Notes: generated by a model from the letters alone, not told the origin. 64,000 nt of DNA from Pseudoxanthomonas sp. Root65 (GCF_001427635.1 NZ_LMHA01000001.1:398017-462016); one strand, 5' to 3'; shown: positions 29,156 to 37,922, numbered from the stretch's first letter. Program-made: numbers and translations.

Positions 29156-29161
29156 TAGAAT
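29156..29161 (+). promoter_or_regulatory. -10 box directly before the sulfotransferase start
   Basis: TAGAAT ends six bases before the ATG at 29168. With a normal start distance the transcript would begin at the start codon, suggesting a leaderless mRNA. No -35 is evident in the terminator sequence upstream. Confidence 0.4.
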
Positions 29162-29167
29162 CCCGCG

Positions 29168-30997
29168 ATGAACCAATCCCTGATCCAGCAAGCGGTCGTG
29201 CTGCTGCAGACCGGCCGCTTCGAGGAAGCGGCGACGTTGAGCAGGCAGGCGCTTGCGGACGCTCCTGACGATGAGAGTTTCGCCACGCTGCTGGCGATGA
29301 GCCTGCAGAACCTGGGACGCGACCAGGAAGCGGCGCCGGTCTACCGGCAGCTCGCGCGCGCGCACCCTCAGGCTGCCGGCCATTGGGCCAACCTTGGCCT
29401 GGTGCTGCGTCGTCTGGGGGAATACACCGAATCGGAACACGCCTACCGTCGCGCGCTGGCACTGGAACCCCGCAACACCGGCTTCCTGATAGATTACGGG
29501 CTGCTGCTGATGGACATGGGCCGCATCGCCGATGCGCGCCACCGATTCCTCGACGCCGTGGACCTGGAGCCCGGTGCCGCCGAAGCCCATATCTATGCCT
29601 CGCTGGCCTGTTTCGAATGCGGCGATGCGCAGCGGGCCGCGTCGCTCATCCCGCCCGCCGGGGTCTGGCACAGCCTGCCACCGCACCTGCGGGAAGAACT
29701 GGCCACGGCCCTCATGCAGGTGGGTCGCACCGAAGAAGCCGAAGCCCTGCTGCTGGCGCCGGGCATGCAGCAGTCGGCGTCCGGCATCATCCGCCTGGCC
29801 CAGCTCAACGAGCGCACCAACCGGATCGAGCAGGCCGAGTCACTGCTGGTCCGCGCCCGCGCCGCCCTCACCGTGGCCGGCCGCCAGGAACAGATCGACC
29901 TGCTGCACCTGGAGTCTTCGCTGGCCATGCGCCGCAAGGACTACGACAGCGCCCATCAGGCTGCCGACGCCGTCATCGCGCTGCAACCGCACGTGCAGGC
30001 GGAAGCCAACGCCCACTTCACCTTGGCCAGCATCGCCGACAAGCGGAAGGATCCGGCGACGGCCATGGCGCACCTGCAGAAGGCACATGCCATCCACTTC
30101 CGGCTCGCGGAAGACGTGGTGCCGGAAATCGCCCACTCCGATGCCGAACCGTTGAAGGTATCCAGCAAATGGCTCGCCGACGACGCGTGCGGTTTCCGTC
30201 ACGACCCGCGCGTCCCCGACGAAAAGGCCTCTCCTGTTTTCATCGTCGGCTTCCCGCGTTCCGGCACCACCATGCTCGAACAGATGCTGGATGCGCATCC
30301 TGGCTACGCCTCGATGGACGAACGCGCGACGCTGCAGCGCTGCATCGAGCACATAGAGAAACGCGGCTTCGACTATCCCCACGGGCTCGGCCGGCTGGAT
30401 GCGGCTGCGGCCGACGATCTGCGTACTGTCTACTGGGCCGAGGTGGCGAAAGTCATCACCCTCCAGCCTGGGCAGCAACTGGTCGACAAGAATCCGCTCA
30501 ACATGCTGCGCCTGCCGATGATCGTGCGGTTGTTCCCGCACGCGAAGATCATCCTGGCGCTACGCCACCCGTGCGACGTGCTGCTCAGCTGCTACATGCA
30601 GAACTTCCGCTCGCCGGCCTTCATGGTGCTGTGCTCCAGCCTGGAGCGGCTGGCGAAGAGCTACGTCAATGCGATGCGTTTCTGGATCCACCACCAGGCG
30701 CTGCTGTCGCCGGACACGCTGATCCTACGCTACGAGGACACGGTCGGCGACTTTCCTGCGCAGGTCGACCGCATCGGTACCTTCCTGGGCATCGAGGACC
30801 GCGACTTCCTGGCGCAGTTCAGCCAGCATGCCGCACGCAAGGGCTACATCAGCACGCCCAGCTACTCGCAGGTGGTCGAACCGGTGAACAGCCGCGCCGT
30901 TGGGCGCTGGCAGCCGTATGCGCCGTGGCTGGCGCCCGCATTGCCGATCCTGCAGCCGGTGGCCGACCATTGGGGCTACGACCTGACGGTACGATGA
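29168..30997 (+). CDS. TPR-domain sulfotransferase
   Basis: A 609-residue protein. The first 330 residues or so are tetratricopeptide repeats (for example GRFEEAATLSRQALADAP, GEYTESEHAYRRALALEP). The C-terminal part is a PAPS-dependent sulfotransferase: the 5'-phosphosulfate loop FPRSGTTML starts at about residue 362, and the 3'-phosphate site lies in ILALRHPCDVLLSCYMQNF at about 460-478. Related TPR-sulfotransferases are thought to act on protein or peptide tyrosines or on glycans; the acceptor is not known. No signal peptide is seen. The next gene starts four bases after its stop. Confidence 0.9.
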   Translation: MNQSLIQQAVVLLQTGRFEEAATLSRQALADAPDDESFATLLAMSLQNLGRDQEAAPVYRQLARAHPQAAGHWANLGLVLRRLGEYTESEHAYRRALALEPRNTGFLIDYGLLLMDMGRIADARHRFLDAVDLEPGAAEAHIYASLACFECGDAQRAASLIPPAGVWHSLPPHLREELATALMQVGRTEEAEALLLAPGMQQSASGIIRLAQLNERTNRIEQAESLLVRARAALTVAGRQEQIDLLHLESSLAMRRKDYDSAHQAADAVIALQPHVQAEANAHFTLASIADKRKDPATAMAHLQKAHAIHFRLAEDVVPEIAHSDAEPLKVSSKWLADDACGFRHDPRVPDEKASPVFIVGFPRSGTTMLEQMLDAHPGYASMDERATLQRCIEHIEKRGFDYPHGLGRLDAAAADDLRTVYWAEVAKVITLQPGQQLVDKNPLNMLRLPMIVRLFPHAKIILALRHPCDVLLSCYMQNFRSPAFMVLCSSLERLAKSYVNAMRFWIHHQALLSPDTLILRYEDTVGDFPAQVDRIGTFLGIEDRDFLAQFSQHAARKGYISTPSYSQVVEPVNSRAVGRWQPYAPWLAPALPILQPVADHWGYDLTVR

Positions 30998-31001
30998 GCC
31001 G

Positions 31002-31595
31002 ATGAAAGCCCTCGCCGACTGCATCCGCACTTACGACGACGCTCTGCCGGCCGCTTTCTGCCAGCAGTTGATCGACAACTTCGAGGCCTCCGCGCCATTC
31101 CAGATGCCGAACGGGCGCGGCTACCGTCCCGCGCTGGACGACAGCCGCTGGACCGAGCTGAACCTGACGCGGCTGGCGGACCCGGCCTTCGTGGGGTTCT
31201 TCATGACGCGCATCGAGCAGGCACTGGCGCGCTACAACGCGGACCTGGCGCTGACGCTGCCCGTGCCGTTGCGGCCCCGCATCGACCGGTTGACGATGAA
31301 GAAGTACCGGGCCGACAGCGGCGATACCTTCCAGCCGCATTTCGATTCCGTCGACGAAGTCGCCGGCCGCTACCTGGTCTTCCTCTGGTATCTCAACGAC
31401 GTACAGGAAGGCGGCGCCACCCGCTTCACCGATCTCGACATCGAGGTGCGGCCGCGCGCCGGCCGGCTACTGATGTTCCCGCCTTACTGGATGTACCAGC
31501 ATGTGGGCGCGCCGCCCGTGTCCAACGACAAGTACATCCTGTCGACCTACCTGCTGTTCGACAAGCCCGGCACACCGGACCATACCCACGAGTAG
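31002..31595 (+). CDS. 2-oxoglutarate/Fe(II) dioxygenase, prolyl 4-hydroxylase-like
   Basis: A 197-residue cytoplasmic dioxygenase. The iron triad is His113-x-Asp115 (QPHFDSV) and His167 (MYQHVGAP), and Lys177 (NDKYILSTYLLF) should bind 2-oxoglutarate. YLVFLWYLNDVQEGGATRF is the usual strand pair of the P4H fold. The acceptor residue is not known. It is in an operon with the TPR-sulfotransferase (gap of four bases). Its stop lies only seven bases from that of the convergent aspartyl hydroxylase gene. Confidence 0.88.
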   Translation: MKALADCIRTYDDALPAAFCQQLIDNFEASAPFQMPNGRGYRPALDDSRWTELNLTRLADPAFVGFFMTRIEQALARYNADLALTLPVPLRPRIDRLTMKKYRADSGDTFQPHFDSVDEVAGRYLVFLWYLNDVQEGGATRFTDLDIEVRPRAGRLLMFPPYWMYQHVGAPPVSNDKYILSTYLLFDKPGTPDHTHE

Positions 31596-31602
31596 CCGGC
31601 AT

Positions 31603-32901
31603 TCACGCGACGCCGGCGCGCGCGTTGAAGTCGCCGATCGTCTCCACCAGGCGTTTGAGCGCCCGCACTTCCACCTCGCTGAGGCGCGGATGCCAGGTGT
31701 CGAGAATCATCACCACACGCAGGCGGTCGCTGCGGTTCCAGGCGGCATGCAGGAAGGTGTCGTCGAACGTCACGCAGCGGCCTTCCGTCCAGGCGTGCTC
31801 CACCCCACCCACCTCCAGCGCGCAGTCCGGCGGCACGATCAGCGGCAGGTGGGTGACCACCCGGCTGTTGGTCACGCCGTGATGCGGCTTGATCACCGTG
31901 CCGGGCGACAGCAGCGAAAACAGCACTTCCGGCGCATGGCCCTCGATGCGCGTCAGCGGCACCTGCGCCAGCGCAGCGGCCGTCGCGGGACAGGCGGCGA
32001 GGTGATCGGCGAACACCTCGCCGTGGCGGTAGAAGAAGTAGGCATCCCATGCCGCCGCGTCCGGGTCCTGCGTGCTTTCGAGGAAGTCGCCCTTGCGCGC
32101 ACCACCACTGAAATCCAGGAACGGCTGCAGACCCGCGCGCGCGGACAGCACCTGCTGCAGCTCCGCACGGATCGCGTCCGCGGCGTGCTCGAGTGCGGCG
32201 TACCAGGGAAACAGCGCGCGGTCGAAATAAGGCGCCGGTTGCAGGTCCGGCACATGGAAGAACGTCGGCTTCTGCCGCGGATCGGGACTCTCCGCGGGCC
32301 GCAGGCCCAGGTAGCCTTCCAGCGCCTGCACGACGCGCTGCAGGTCGGCGGTGCCGTATTGCTCGATCAGCGGCGCGATCGTTTCGAAGAACAGTGCGTG
32401 CCGACCGGCGTCGATGATGGCCATGGCCTGTCGTACGCGGTCGCGCAGATCAGGCGCGGTGGTCTGCTCGTTGAGCCAGCGTCCCTTCGCCTGCGCGCTG
32501 GTGACGGCGCGGAAGAAATGGACCAGCGCGTCGTCGGTCCGCCCCAGCCCCTGCAAGCCTTCGGCCAGCTGCAGACGCGCGATGAAGGATTCCGGCGCCC
32601 AGGCCAGGCCACGCTCCAGCGCTGCAACCGCGCCAGCCGTGTCACCCAGGTGCAATCGACAGGCACCCAATCGCATCCAGGGTTCGCCTGTCTCCGGCGT
32701 GGCGGCCGTCAGGCCTTCGAGCCGCGTGGCCGCCTCGGCGAATCGCCCCAGCGCCATCAGCCCCTGCGCGGCGACCAGGTGCAAGGCGTGGTCGCGGGGA
32801 TGTGCCGCCAGGCCCTGTTCCGCATCGGCCAACGCCTGCGCGGCATTGCCGGTTTCCAGATGGTGGCGTGCCTGTTGCACATGGAATGCGGCGCTGGTCA
32901 T
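31603..32901 (-). CDS. TPR protein with aspartyl/asparaginyl beta-hydroxylase domain
   Basis: A 432-residue protein. Residues 1-140 are TPR-like helices (GNAAQALADAEQGLAAHP, GDTAGAVAALERGLAWAP). The C-terminal half matches the aspartyl beta-hydroxylase family, with FSLLSPGTVIKPHHGVTNSRVVTHLPLIVP, VEHAWTEGRCVTFDDTFLHAAWN and RVVMILDTWHP. The histidines of the HHG and LHAAWN motifs are candidates for iron ligands. Substrates of bacterial members are mostly unknown. It is convergent with the sulfotransferase-dioxygenase pair, so it is not in the same transcript, but the tight packing supports a common theme of protein or peptide modification. Confidence 0.87.
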   Translation of the reverse strand: MTSAAFHVQQARHHLETGNAAQALADAEQGLAAHPRDHALHLVAAQGLMALGRFAEAATRLEGLTAATPETGEPWMRLGACRLHLGDTAGAVAALERGLAWAPESFIARLQLAEGLQGLGRTDDALVHFFRAVTSAQAKGRWLNEQTTAPDLRDRVRQAMAIIDAGRHALFFETIAPLIEQYGTADLQRVVQALEGYLGLRPAESPDPRQKPTFFHVPDLQPAPYFDRALFPWYAALEHAADAIRAELQQVLSARAGLQPFLDFSGGARKGDFLESTQDPDAAAWDAYFFYRHGEVFADHLAACPATAAALAQVPLTRIEGHAPEVLFSLLSPGTVIKPHHGVTNSRVVTHLPLIVPPDCALEVGGVEHAWTEGRCVTFDDTFLHAAWNRSDRLRVVMILDTWHPRLSEVEVRALKRLVETIGDFNARAGVA

Positions 32902-32971
32902 GCGGCGGTGCCTCTGCCTCGATCATCGGGAATCCTTCGATGATACGGGACACGCCGGCTCCGCCGACGCG

Positions 32972-33868
32972 TCACTCCACCCGCACTTCCGCACTGCCGG
33001 AGAACGTCTCCAGGCTGACCCGGCCGCTGCCGCTGCCGTAAGTGGTGCTGAAGCTGGCGCCGGGGCCGCGGCGCTTCTCGATGGTCACGCCGGTGGCCTT
33101 GAGGCTGCCGCTGAAGCTCTCGCCACTGACCTGCGCCGACACGTCGCGGGGCAGGCGCAGCAGCAGGCTGCCGCTGACCGATTCCATGCTGATCTCGCCG
33201 GCCGGCGCCAGCGCCGTGCTCACGTCGGCGCGGCCGCTGACGGTGGTGGCGCTGAGGTCGCGGATGCGCTCGCCGTTGACGTTCACCTCGATGCGGCCAG
33301 AGACCGTTTCCGCGTCGATGTCGCCGTTCAACCGACCGCGCAGCACGATGGAACCGCTGACCGTGCTGACATCTACGTCCTCGCTGTTGAGGGTCAGGGT
33401 GGCGCTGCCGCTCACCGTTTCCACCTCCGCCTTGCGCGGCGCGGCGGCGGCGAACACGCTGCCGCTGACGCTGCTGATCGACAGCTCGCTGGAAGCCATG
33501 CCGTCGACATGCACGTCGGCGGCCACGGACTCGATGTCCAGGTCCGCGCGCACCGGCACCATCACCACCAGGTCGGTGGGGCCGGTCTTGTTGCCGCCCC
33601 AGCCGCCGCTCTTCGGGTAGCGCACCTCGATGCTCAGCTGGTCGCGCGAGCCGTCGATGTCCAGCCGCTCCACGCCCTTGCCGAGCGTGCCGGTCACCTG
33701 CACCTCGTTGCGCTCCCAGCCGCGCACCTCGATGCGGCCCTTGACGTTGCTGATATCCACCCGGCCACGCGCATCGAGCGGGCGGGTCTCGTTGATGGCG
33801 CTCTGGGCCAGGGCGGTGGGCGCCAGCAGCGCGGTGGCCAGCAGCAGGGCGAAAGAAGACGTACGCAT
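32972..33868 (-). CDS. DUF4097-type exported beta-strand repeat protein
   Basis: A 298-residue protein with a signal peptide (to about residue 21, TALAQS). The body consists of short repeats built on the phrase SVSGS or TVSGR (for example IESVAADVHVDG, ISSVSGSVFAAA, VETVSGSATL), which should fold as a beta-helix-like stack. It is the third gene after an ECF sigma factor and its putative anti-sigma factor. DUF4097 proteins frequently sit in such loci and are considered possible cell-envelope sensors or effectors; no activity is known. Confidence 0.85.
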   Translation of the reverse strand: MRTSSFALLLATALLAPTALAQSAINETRPLDARGRVDISNVKGRIEVRGWERNEVQVTGTLGKGVERLDIDGSRDQLSIEVRYPKSGGWGGNKTGPTDLVVMVPVRADLDIESVAADVHVDGMASSELSISSVSGSVFAAAAPRKAEVETVSGSATLTLNSEDVDVSTVSGSIVLRGRLNGDIDAETVSGRIEVNVNGERIRDLSATTVSGRADVSTALAPAGEISMESVSGSLLLRLPRDVSAQVSGESFSGSLKATGVTIEKRRGPGASFSTTYGSGSGRVSLETFSGSAEVRVE

Positions 33869-33878
33869 GGGGAACTCC

Positions 33879-34367
33879 TCAGGTCATGACCGCGCGCTGG
33901 GTCAATGCCAGGCGTCGGGCGTAGGTGCGGCGCAACTGCTCCAGCAGGAAACGCGCTTGCGGGTCGGTGGCGATGGCGTGGCGGATCTCGGCCGCGCTCT
34001 GGTCCAGCGCGTGCAGCGCCGGGGCGTATTCGGGCGAAGCCTTGGCCTGCGTATCCATCTGCGCCAGGGCACCGGTGTAGTCGCGGGTCATCGCCGCGGC
34101 TTCGCGCTGGATCACCGCATCGCCCTGCGGTGCGCGTTGCAGTTGCCAGGTCATCGTGACCGCCAGCAGCACCGAGGCGGCCAGGGCGAACGGCGCCACA
34201 CGCTGGCGACGGCGTGCGGGCGTCGCCGTCACCTGCTGCGGCGTGGTGGCGAGTCTCGCCGCGATATCGGGCCACAGGTTGCGCGCGGGTGGCACGTCCT
34301 GGCGCAGGGCACGCAACTGCCAGCGCAGCGCGTCGTCGGACAGGGGAACGGGATCGTGGGGGGTCAT
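33879..34367 (-). CDS. Putative anti-sigma factor, single-pass membrane protein
   Basis: A 162-residue protein. Residues 1-55 are cytoplasmic (DDALRWQLRALRQDVPPARNLWPDIAARL), one helix follows (APFALAASVLLAVTMTW), and a helical periplasmic tail ends the protein. The position directly after an ECF sigma gene, with an ATGA overlap (34364-34367), and the topology both fit an anti-sigma factor. There is no HxxxCxxC zinc motif, so it is not of the ZAS class. The role is inferred from context only. Confidence 0.65.
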   Translation of the reverse strand: MTPHDPVPLSDDALRWQLRALRQDVPPARNLWPDIAARLATTPQQVTATPARRRQRVAPFALAASVLLAVTMTWQLQRAPQGDAVIQREAAAMTRDYTGALAQMDTQAKASPEYAPALHALDQSAAEIRHAIATDPQARFLLEQLRRTYARRLALTQRAVMT

Positions 34368-34954
34368 GCGTGTGCTCCTAGACGCTCGCGCAGCAGATGC
34401 CGCGCGCGGTGCAGCTGGGCCTTCGAACTGCCGACCGCCATGCCCAGCTCGGCGGCGATCTCTTCATGCTTCCAGCCTTCGACGTCGTACAGCACCAGCA
34501 CGGCGCGTGCGCGCGGCGGCAGCGTGGCAACGGCCCGCTCCAGGTCCATCGACAGGGCCGTACCCTGCCCGGCGCTGTCGGCCAGGCCCAGCCCGTCCAG
34601 TGCGTCTTCGTCGTCGTCGAAGCGCGGACCCTTGCGCCGGCTGCGCAGTTCCATCAGCGCGGTGTTCACCGCCAACCGGTGCAGCCAGGTACCGAAGGCG
34701 CTCTCGAAGCGGAACGCCGGCAGCGCCTGCCAGGCCCGCACGAAGGCTTCCTGCACCAGATCCTCCGCCCGCGCGCCATGCAGCCCGACCAGGCGCTGGA
34801 TGACGCCGTGCACGCGGCCAGCGTGGCGCCGGTAAAGCGCCTCGAAGGCCCGCATGTCGCCCCCGGCGGCCGTGCGCGCCAGGGCGGTGTCCTGGGCAGC
34901 GGCGTCCTCGGGCGTGAGGCTGTCGGCGAAAGGGTCGATCACGGCATTCAGCAT
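34364..34954 (-). CDS. ECF-type RNA polymerase sigma factor
   Basis: A 196-residue sigma-70 family member with region 2 (DMRAFEALYRRHAGRVHGVIQRLVG, EDLVQEAFVRAWQALPAFRFESAFGTWLHRLAVNTALMELRSR) and region 4 (LPPRARAVLVLYDVEGWKHEEIAAELGMAVGSSKAQLHRARHLLRERL). The ATG at 34954 gives the normal ECF length; the frame is open further upstream but only through repeat sequence. It heads the operon sigma, anti-sigma, DUF4097 protein. The inducing signal is unknown. Confidence 0.9.
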   Translation of the reverse strand: MLNAVIDPFADSLTPEDAAAQDTALARTAAGGDMRAFEALYRRHAGRVHGVIQRLVGLHGARAEDLVQEAFVRAWQALPAFRFESAFGTWLHRLAVNTALMELRSRRKGPRFDDDEDALDGLGLADSAGQGTALSMDLERAVATLPPRARAVLVLYDVEGWKHEEIAAELGMAVGSSKAQLHRARHLLRERLGAHA

Positions 34955-35026
34955 ACTGAGTGGGATGCAGCGAAGTGCGCAGGGGTTTAGAACCTTGACG
35001 GTCTTTTTCTCACGCGCGCTTGCTTC

Positions 35027-35500
35027 CGCCAGAGACGCTTGAAGGCGCGTGGGGTTAAAGCCCCTCTCCCCGCGGGAAAGGGATTGCGGTGAGGGTCGGC
35101 GAAGTCCGCCTGATCTGCGCGCTGCGACACCGACAGCATCCGCTGTCCGCTTCTGGCGAAGAACAAGGCGGCCTAAGAACGCGGCTCCGTCGGCCCTCAC
35201 CCCCACCCCTCTCCCGCAGGGAGAGGGGCTTGGAGCCGCTTGCCGATCTTCACAGCAAAGTCCCCGGGCGTTTCGCCAGAGGGAGTTGAAGACGCGCGAG
35301 GTCTTAGCCCCTCTCCCCGCGGGAGAGGGGTGGGGGTGAGGGTCGGCGAGGTCCGCCTGATCTGCGTGCTGTGGCACCAACAACGTCCGCGGCCCGCTTC
35401 TGGTGAAGAACAAGGCAGCCTAAGAACACGGCTCCGTTGGCCCTCTCCCCCACCCCTCTCCCGTGGAGAGAGGGGCTTGGCGCCGCTTGCCACCCACGAA
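35027..35500. repeat. Two tandem copies of a ~247-bp repeat element
   Basis: Copy 1 begins at about 35027 and copy 2 at about 35274. Both run CGCCAGAG..., GCCCCTCTCC, GAGGGTCGGCGA, GTCCGCCTGATCTGCG, GAAGAACAAGGC, CCTAAGAAC, CGGCTCCGT, CCACCCCTCTCCC and GAGAGGGGCTTGG in the same order, with scattered differences. Each copy is bounded by inverted GAGAGGGG/CCCCTCTC arms, so each unit could fold into a large stem. The 619-base stretch between the sigma gene and pckG holds nothing else but these copies and the pckG terminator. Open frames through it look accidental. Confidence 0.8.
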
Positions 35501-35545
35501 AGAAAAAGCCCCGCGGCGTCCCGGGAGGACGTGCGCGGGGCTTGC
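35501..35545 (-). terminator. Rho-independent terminator of pckG
   Basis: On the minus strand AAGCCCCGCG pairs with CGCGGGGCTT (10 base pairs, with a GC-rich inner extension), followed by TTT and CTTTC. It starts about 30 bases after the pckG stop. Confidence 0.8.
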
Positions 35546-35573
35546 GCAGGAAAAGGGTGCGCGAGGCGGGGAA

Positions 35574-37364
35574 TCAGTTCGCCAGTCGGGCGGCGATGCG
35601 CTGCTGTTCGTCCTTCAGGGCTTGCGGGGTGCGGTCGCCGAATTCCTGCAGGTACTCGCCGATGCTGGCGAACTCGGCCTGCCAGCCGGCGCGGTCGAAG
35701 CCGAACAGCAGCTCGTGCGCTTCATCGCTCAGCGCCACGCCGTCCAGGTTGAGGTCTTCGGCACGCGGCAGGTGGCCGATCGGCGTTTCCACGGCATCTG
35801 CTTTGCCTTCGACGCGCTGGATCATCCACTCCAGCACGCGCAGGTTCTCGCCGAAGCCGGGCCACAGGAATTTGCCGTCGCCGCCCTTGCGGAACCAGTT
35901 CACGTGGAAGATCTTCGGCAGCTTGGCGCCGGCGCCGTCGAACGACAGCCAGTGCGCGAAGTAGTCGGCGAAGTTGTAGCCGCAGAACGGCTTCATCGCC
36001 ATCGGATCGCGGCGCATCACGCCGACCGCACCCGTCGCAGCCGCGGTGGTTTCCGAGCCCATCGCCGCGCCGACCAGCACACCGTGTGTCCAGTCGCGGG
36101 CCTCGAACACCAGCGGCACCAGCGAGGCGCGGCGGCCGCCGAAAACGATGGCGCTGATCGGCACGCCCTGCGGATCCTCGGCCTTGGTCGAATAGCTGGG
36201 GCACTGGCGGGCGGACACGGTGAAGCGCGAGTTGGGATGCGCGGCCGGGCCGTTGGCCGGGTCGTACTTGCGGCCCTGCCAGTCCAGTGCCGGCGTACGC
36301 GAATCCAGGCCTTCCCACCACGGCTCCTGCTCGTCGGTGACGGCGACGTTGGTGAAGATGGTGTGGTGGCTGATGGTCGCCAGCGCATTGGGGTTGGAGC
36401 TGTCCGACGTACCGGGCGCCACGCCGAAGAAGCCGGCTTCCGGATTGATCGCGTACAGGCGACCGTCGGCGCCGGGGCGCATCCAGCAGATGTCGTCGCC
36501 GACGGTCCACACCTTCCACCCTGCCTGGCGGTAACCCTCCGGCGGGATCAGCATGGCCAGGTTGGTCTTGCCGCACGCCGACGGAAATGCGGCGGCGATG
36601 TAGTGCGTCTCGCCCTGCGGGTTCTCGATGCCGACGATCAGCATGTGCTCGGCCAGCCAGCCCTCGTGGCGCGCCTGGTGCGAGGCGATGCGCAGCGCGT
36701 GGCACTTCTTGCCCAGCAGCGCGTTGCCGCCGTAGCCGGAGCCGAAGCTCTTGATGGCCAGCTCATCCGGGAAATGCATGATGAAGCGGCGGTCCGGATC
36801 CAGTTCGCCGGTCGAGTGCAGACCCTTCACGAACGTCCCTTCCCGCTCGATGCGCGCCAGCGCCGGCGCGCCCATGCGGGTCATGATCCGCATGTTCGCC
36901 ACCACGTACGGCGAATCCGTGATCTCCGCGCCGCAGCGCGAGAGCGGCGAATCGATCGGCCCCATGCAGTAGGGAATGACGTACAGCGTGCGCCCGCGCA
37001 TGCAGCCGGCGAACAGCGCGTCCATCTTCGCGTGCGCCTCGGCCGGCGCCATCCAGTGGTTGTTGGGGCCGGCGTCTTCCTGCTGCGGCGTGCAGACGAA
37101 GGTCAAGTGCTCCACGCGCGCCACGTCGCTCGGGCTGGAGCGGTGCAGCCAGCTGTGCGGATGGGTTTCGGGGTTCAGCGGCAGCAGCGTGCCGTCGGCC
37201 AGCATCTGCTTGGTCAGCAGGGCGTTTTCGGCATCGCTGCCGTCGCACCAGTGGATGCGGTCGGGCTGGGTGAGCGCGGCGACCTCCGCAACCCAGGCAG
37301 TCAACGCGTGCAGCGAGCTGCCCGGAAAATCGTTGCGTTTGAAAACATCGACCGCTGCGTTCAT
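35574..37364 (-). CDS. pckG: Phosphoenolpyruvate carboxykinase, GTP-dependent
   Basis: A 596-residue cytoplasmic enzyme that converts oxaloacetate to phosphoenolpyruvate at the start of gluconeogenesis. GTP-class signatures are FPSACGKTNLAML (kinase-1a loop, about residues 260-271), VGDDICWM (metal site, Asp290 and Asp291), FGGRRASLVPLVFEARDWTHGVLVGA and KIFHVNWFRKG. The size is right for the GTP type and unlike the ATP type. It is monocistronic with its own terminator. Its upstream region is occupied by the 21-bp repeat array, which starts 176 bases from the start codon. Confidence 0.97.
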   Translation of the reverse strand: MNAAVDVFKRNDFPGSSLHALTAWVAEVAALTQPDRIHWCDGSDAENALLTKQMLADGTLLPLNPETHPHSWLHRSSPSDVARVEHLTFVCTPQQEDAGPNNHWMAPAEAHAKMDALFAGCMRGRTLYVIPYCMGPIDSPLSRCGAEITDSPYVVANMRIMTRMGAPALARIEREGTFVKGLHSTGELDPDRRFIMHFPDELAIKSFGSGYGGNALLGKKCHALRIASHQARHEGWLAEHMLIVGIENPQGETHYIAAAFPSACGKTNLAMLIPPEGYRQAGWKVWTVGDDICWMRPGADGRLYAINPEAGFFGVAPGTSDSSNPNALATISHHTIFTNVAVTDEQEPWWEGLDSRTPALDWQGRKYDPANGPAAHPNSRFTVSARQCPSYSTKAEDPQGVPISAIVFGGRRASLVPLVFEARDWTHGVLVGAAMGSETTAAATGAVGVMRRDPMAMKPFCGYNFADYFAHWLSFDGAGAKLPKIFHVNWFRKGGDGKFLWPGFGENLRVLEWMIQRVEGKADAVETPIGHLPRAEDLNLDGVALSDEAHELLFGFDRAGWQAEFASIGEYLQEFGDRTPQALKDEQQRIAARLAN

Positions 37365-37539
37365 GCCCCGCCCTCTAAAAGTGAGACCAAAATGATACCA
37401 ATGTCCTGTCCCGCTGACGAGGAGAACGCGTCCGGGGCCGGTGGGAGGTCAGTCCGAGGGGGTGCAGGCCGCGCAATCCCCGCCACGGGCACGCGGTTGT
37501 GTCTCACGGAGCGGCGAGAAGGGCGAAGCGCTAGGCTCC

Positions 37540-37919
37540 GAGCCCCGCCGATGGAGCCCGGAGCCTCGTCGCGGGGGATCAGAGGGCCATCGATCGGGCT
37601 CCAGGCCTCGTGGATGGGGCTTCGGACCCCAGCGATCGCCCCCGGAATGCCAACGGCGGAGCGCTGCACGCCCATCGACGGCTTTCAGAAAGCCATCAAT
37701 GGCACTCCCGGAGCCATCGACCGGGCAGTGAGCCTCGTCGATCGGGCTCGGAGCGCCGTCGACGGAGCTCAGAGGCCGAGCGACGAGGCCCGGAGGGCCA
37801 TCTCGACGGAGCTCGGAGCGCCATCGATGGCGCTTGGAGGGCGGGACATGGAGCGCTGAAGGCCATCGATGGGATTCCGAGCCCCATCCCTGGGATTCCG
37901 AGCTCGATCACCGCCCGGG
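37540..37919. repeat. Array of ~18 degenerate 21-bp palindromic repeats
   Basis: Units follow each other without spacers at a period of exactly 21 bases from 37540 to 37919, apart from one 2-base insertion near 37792-37814. A rough consensus is GGAGCSCCATCGATGGGGCTC; each unit is itself an imperfect palindrome centred on ATCGAT. Examples are 37582-37602, 37750-37770, 37815-37835 (GCGCCATCGATGGCGC core, perfect) and 37857-37877. Because 21 is a multiple of three, several frames stay open and would encode seven-residue repeats, but none has a convincing start or coding signature. The array fills the gap between pckG and the HTH gene and is not a CRISPR. Confidence 0.9.
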
Positions 37920-37922
37920 CGC

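Noticed and set aside
26178..29462. A frame of more than 1000 codons opposite the second TonB receptor
   Set aside because: Same reason: no domain, biased composition, and the receptor on the plus strand is certain.
37540..37919. CRISPR array
   Set aside because: The units touch each other with no spacers and no cas genes are present.
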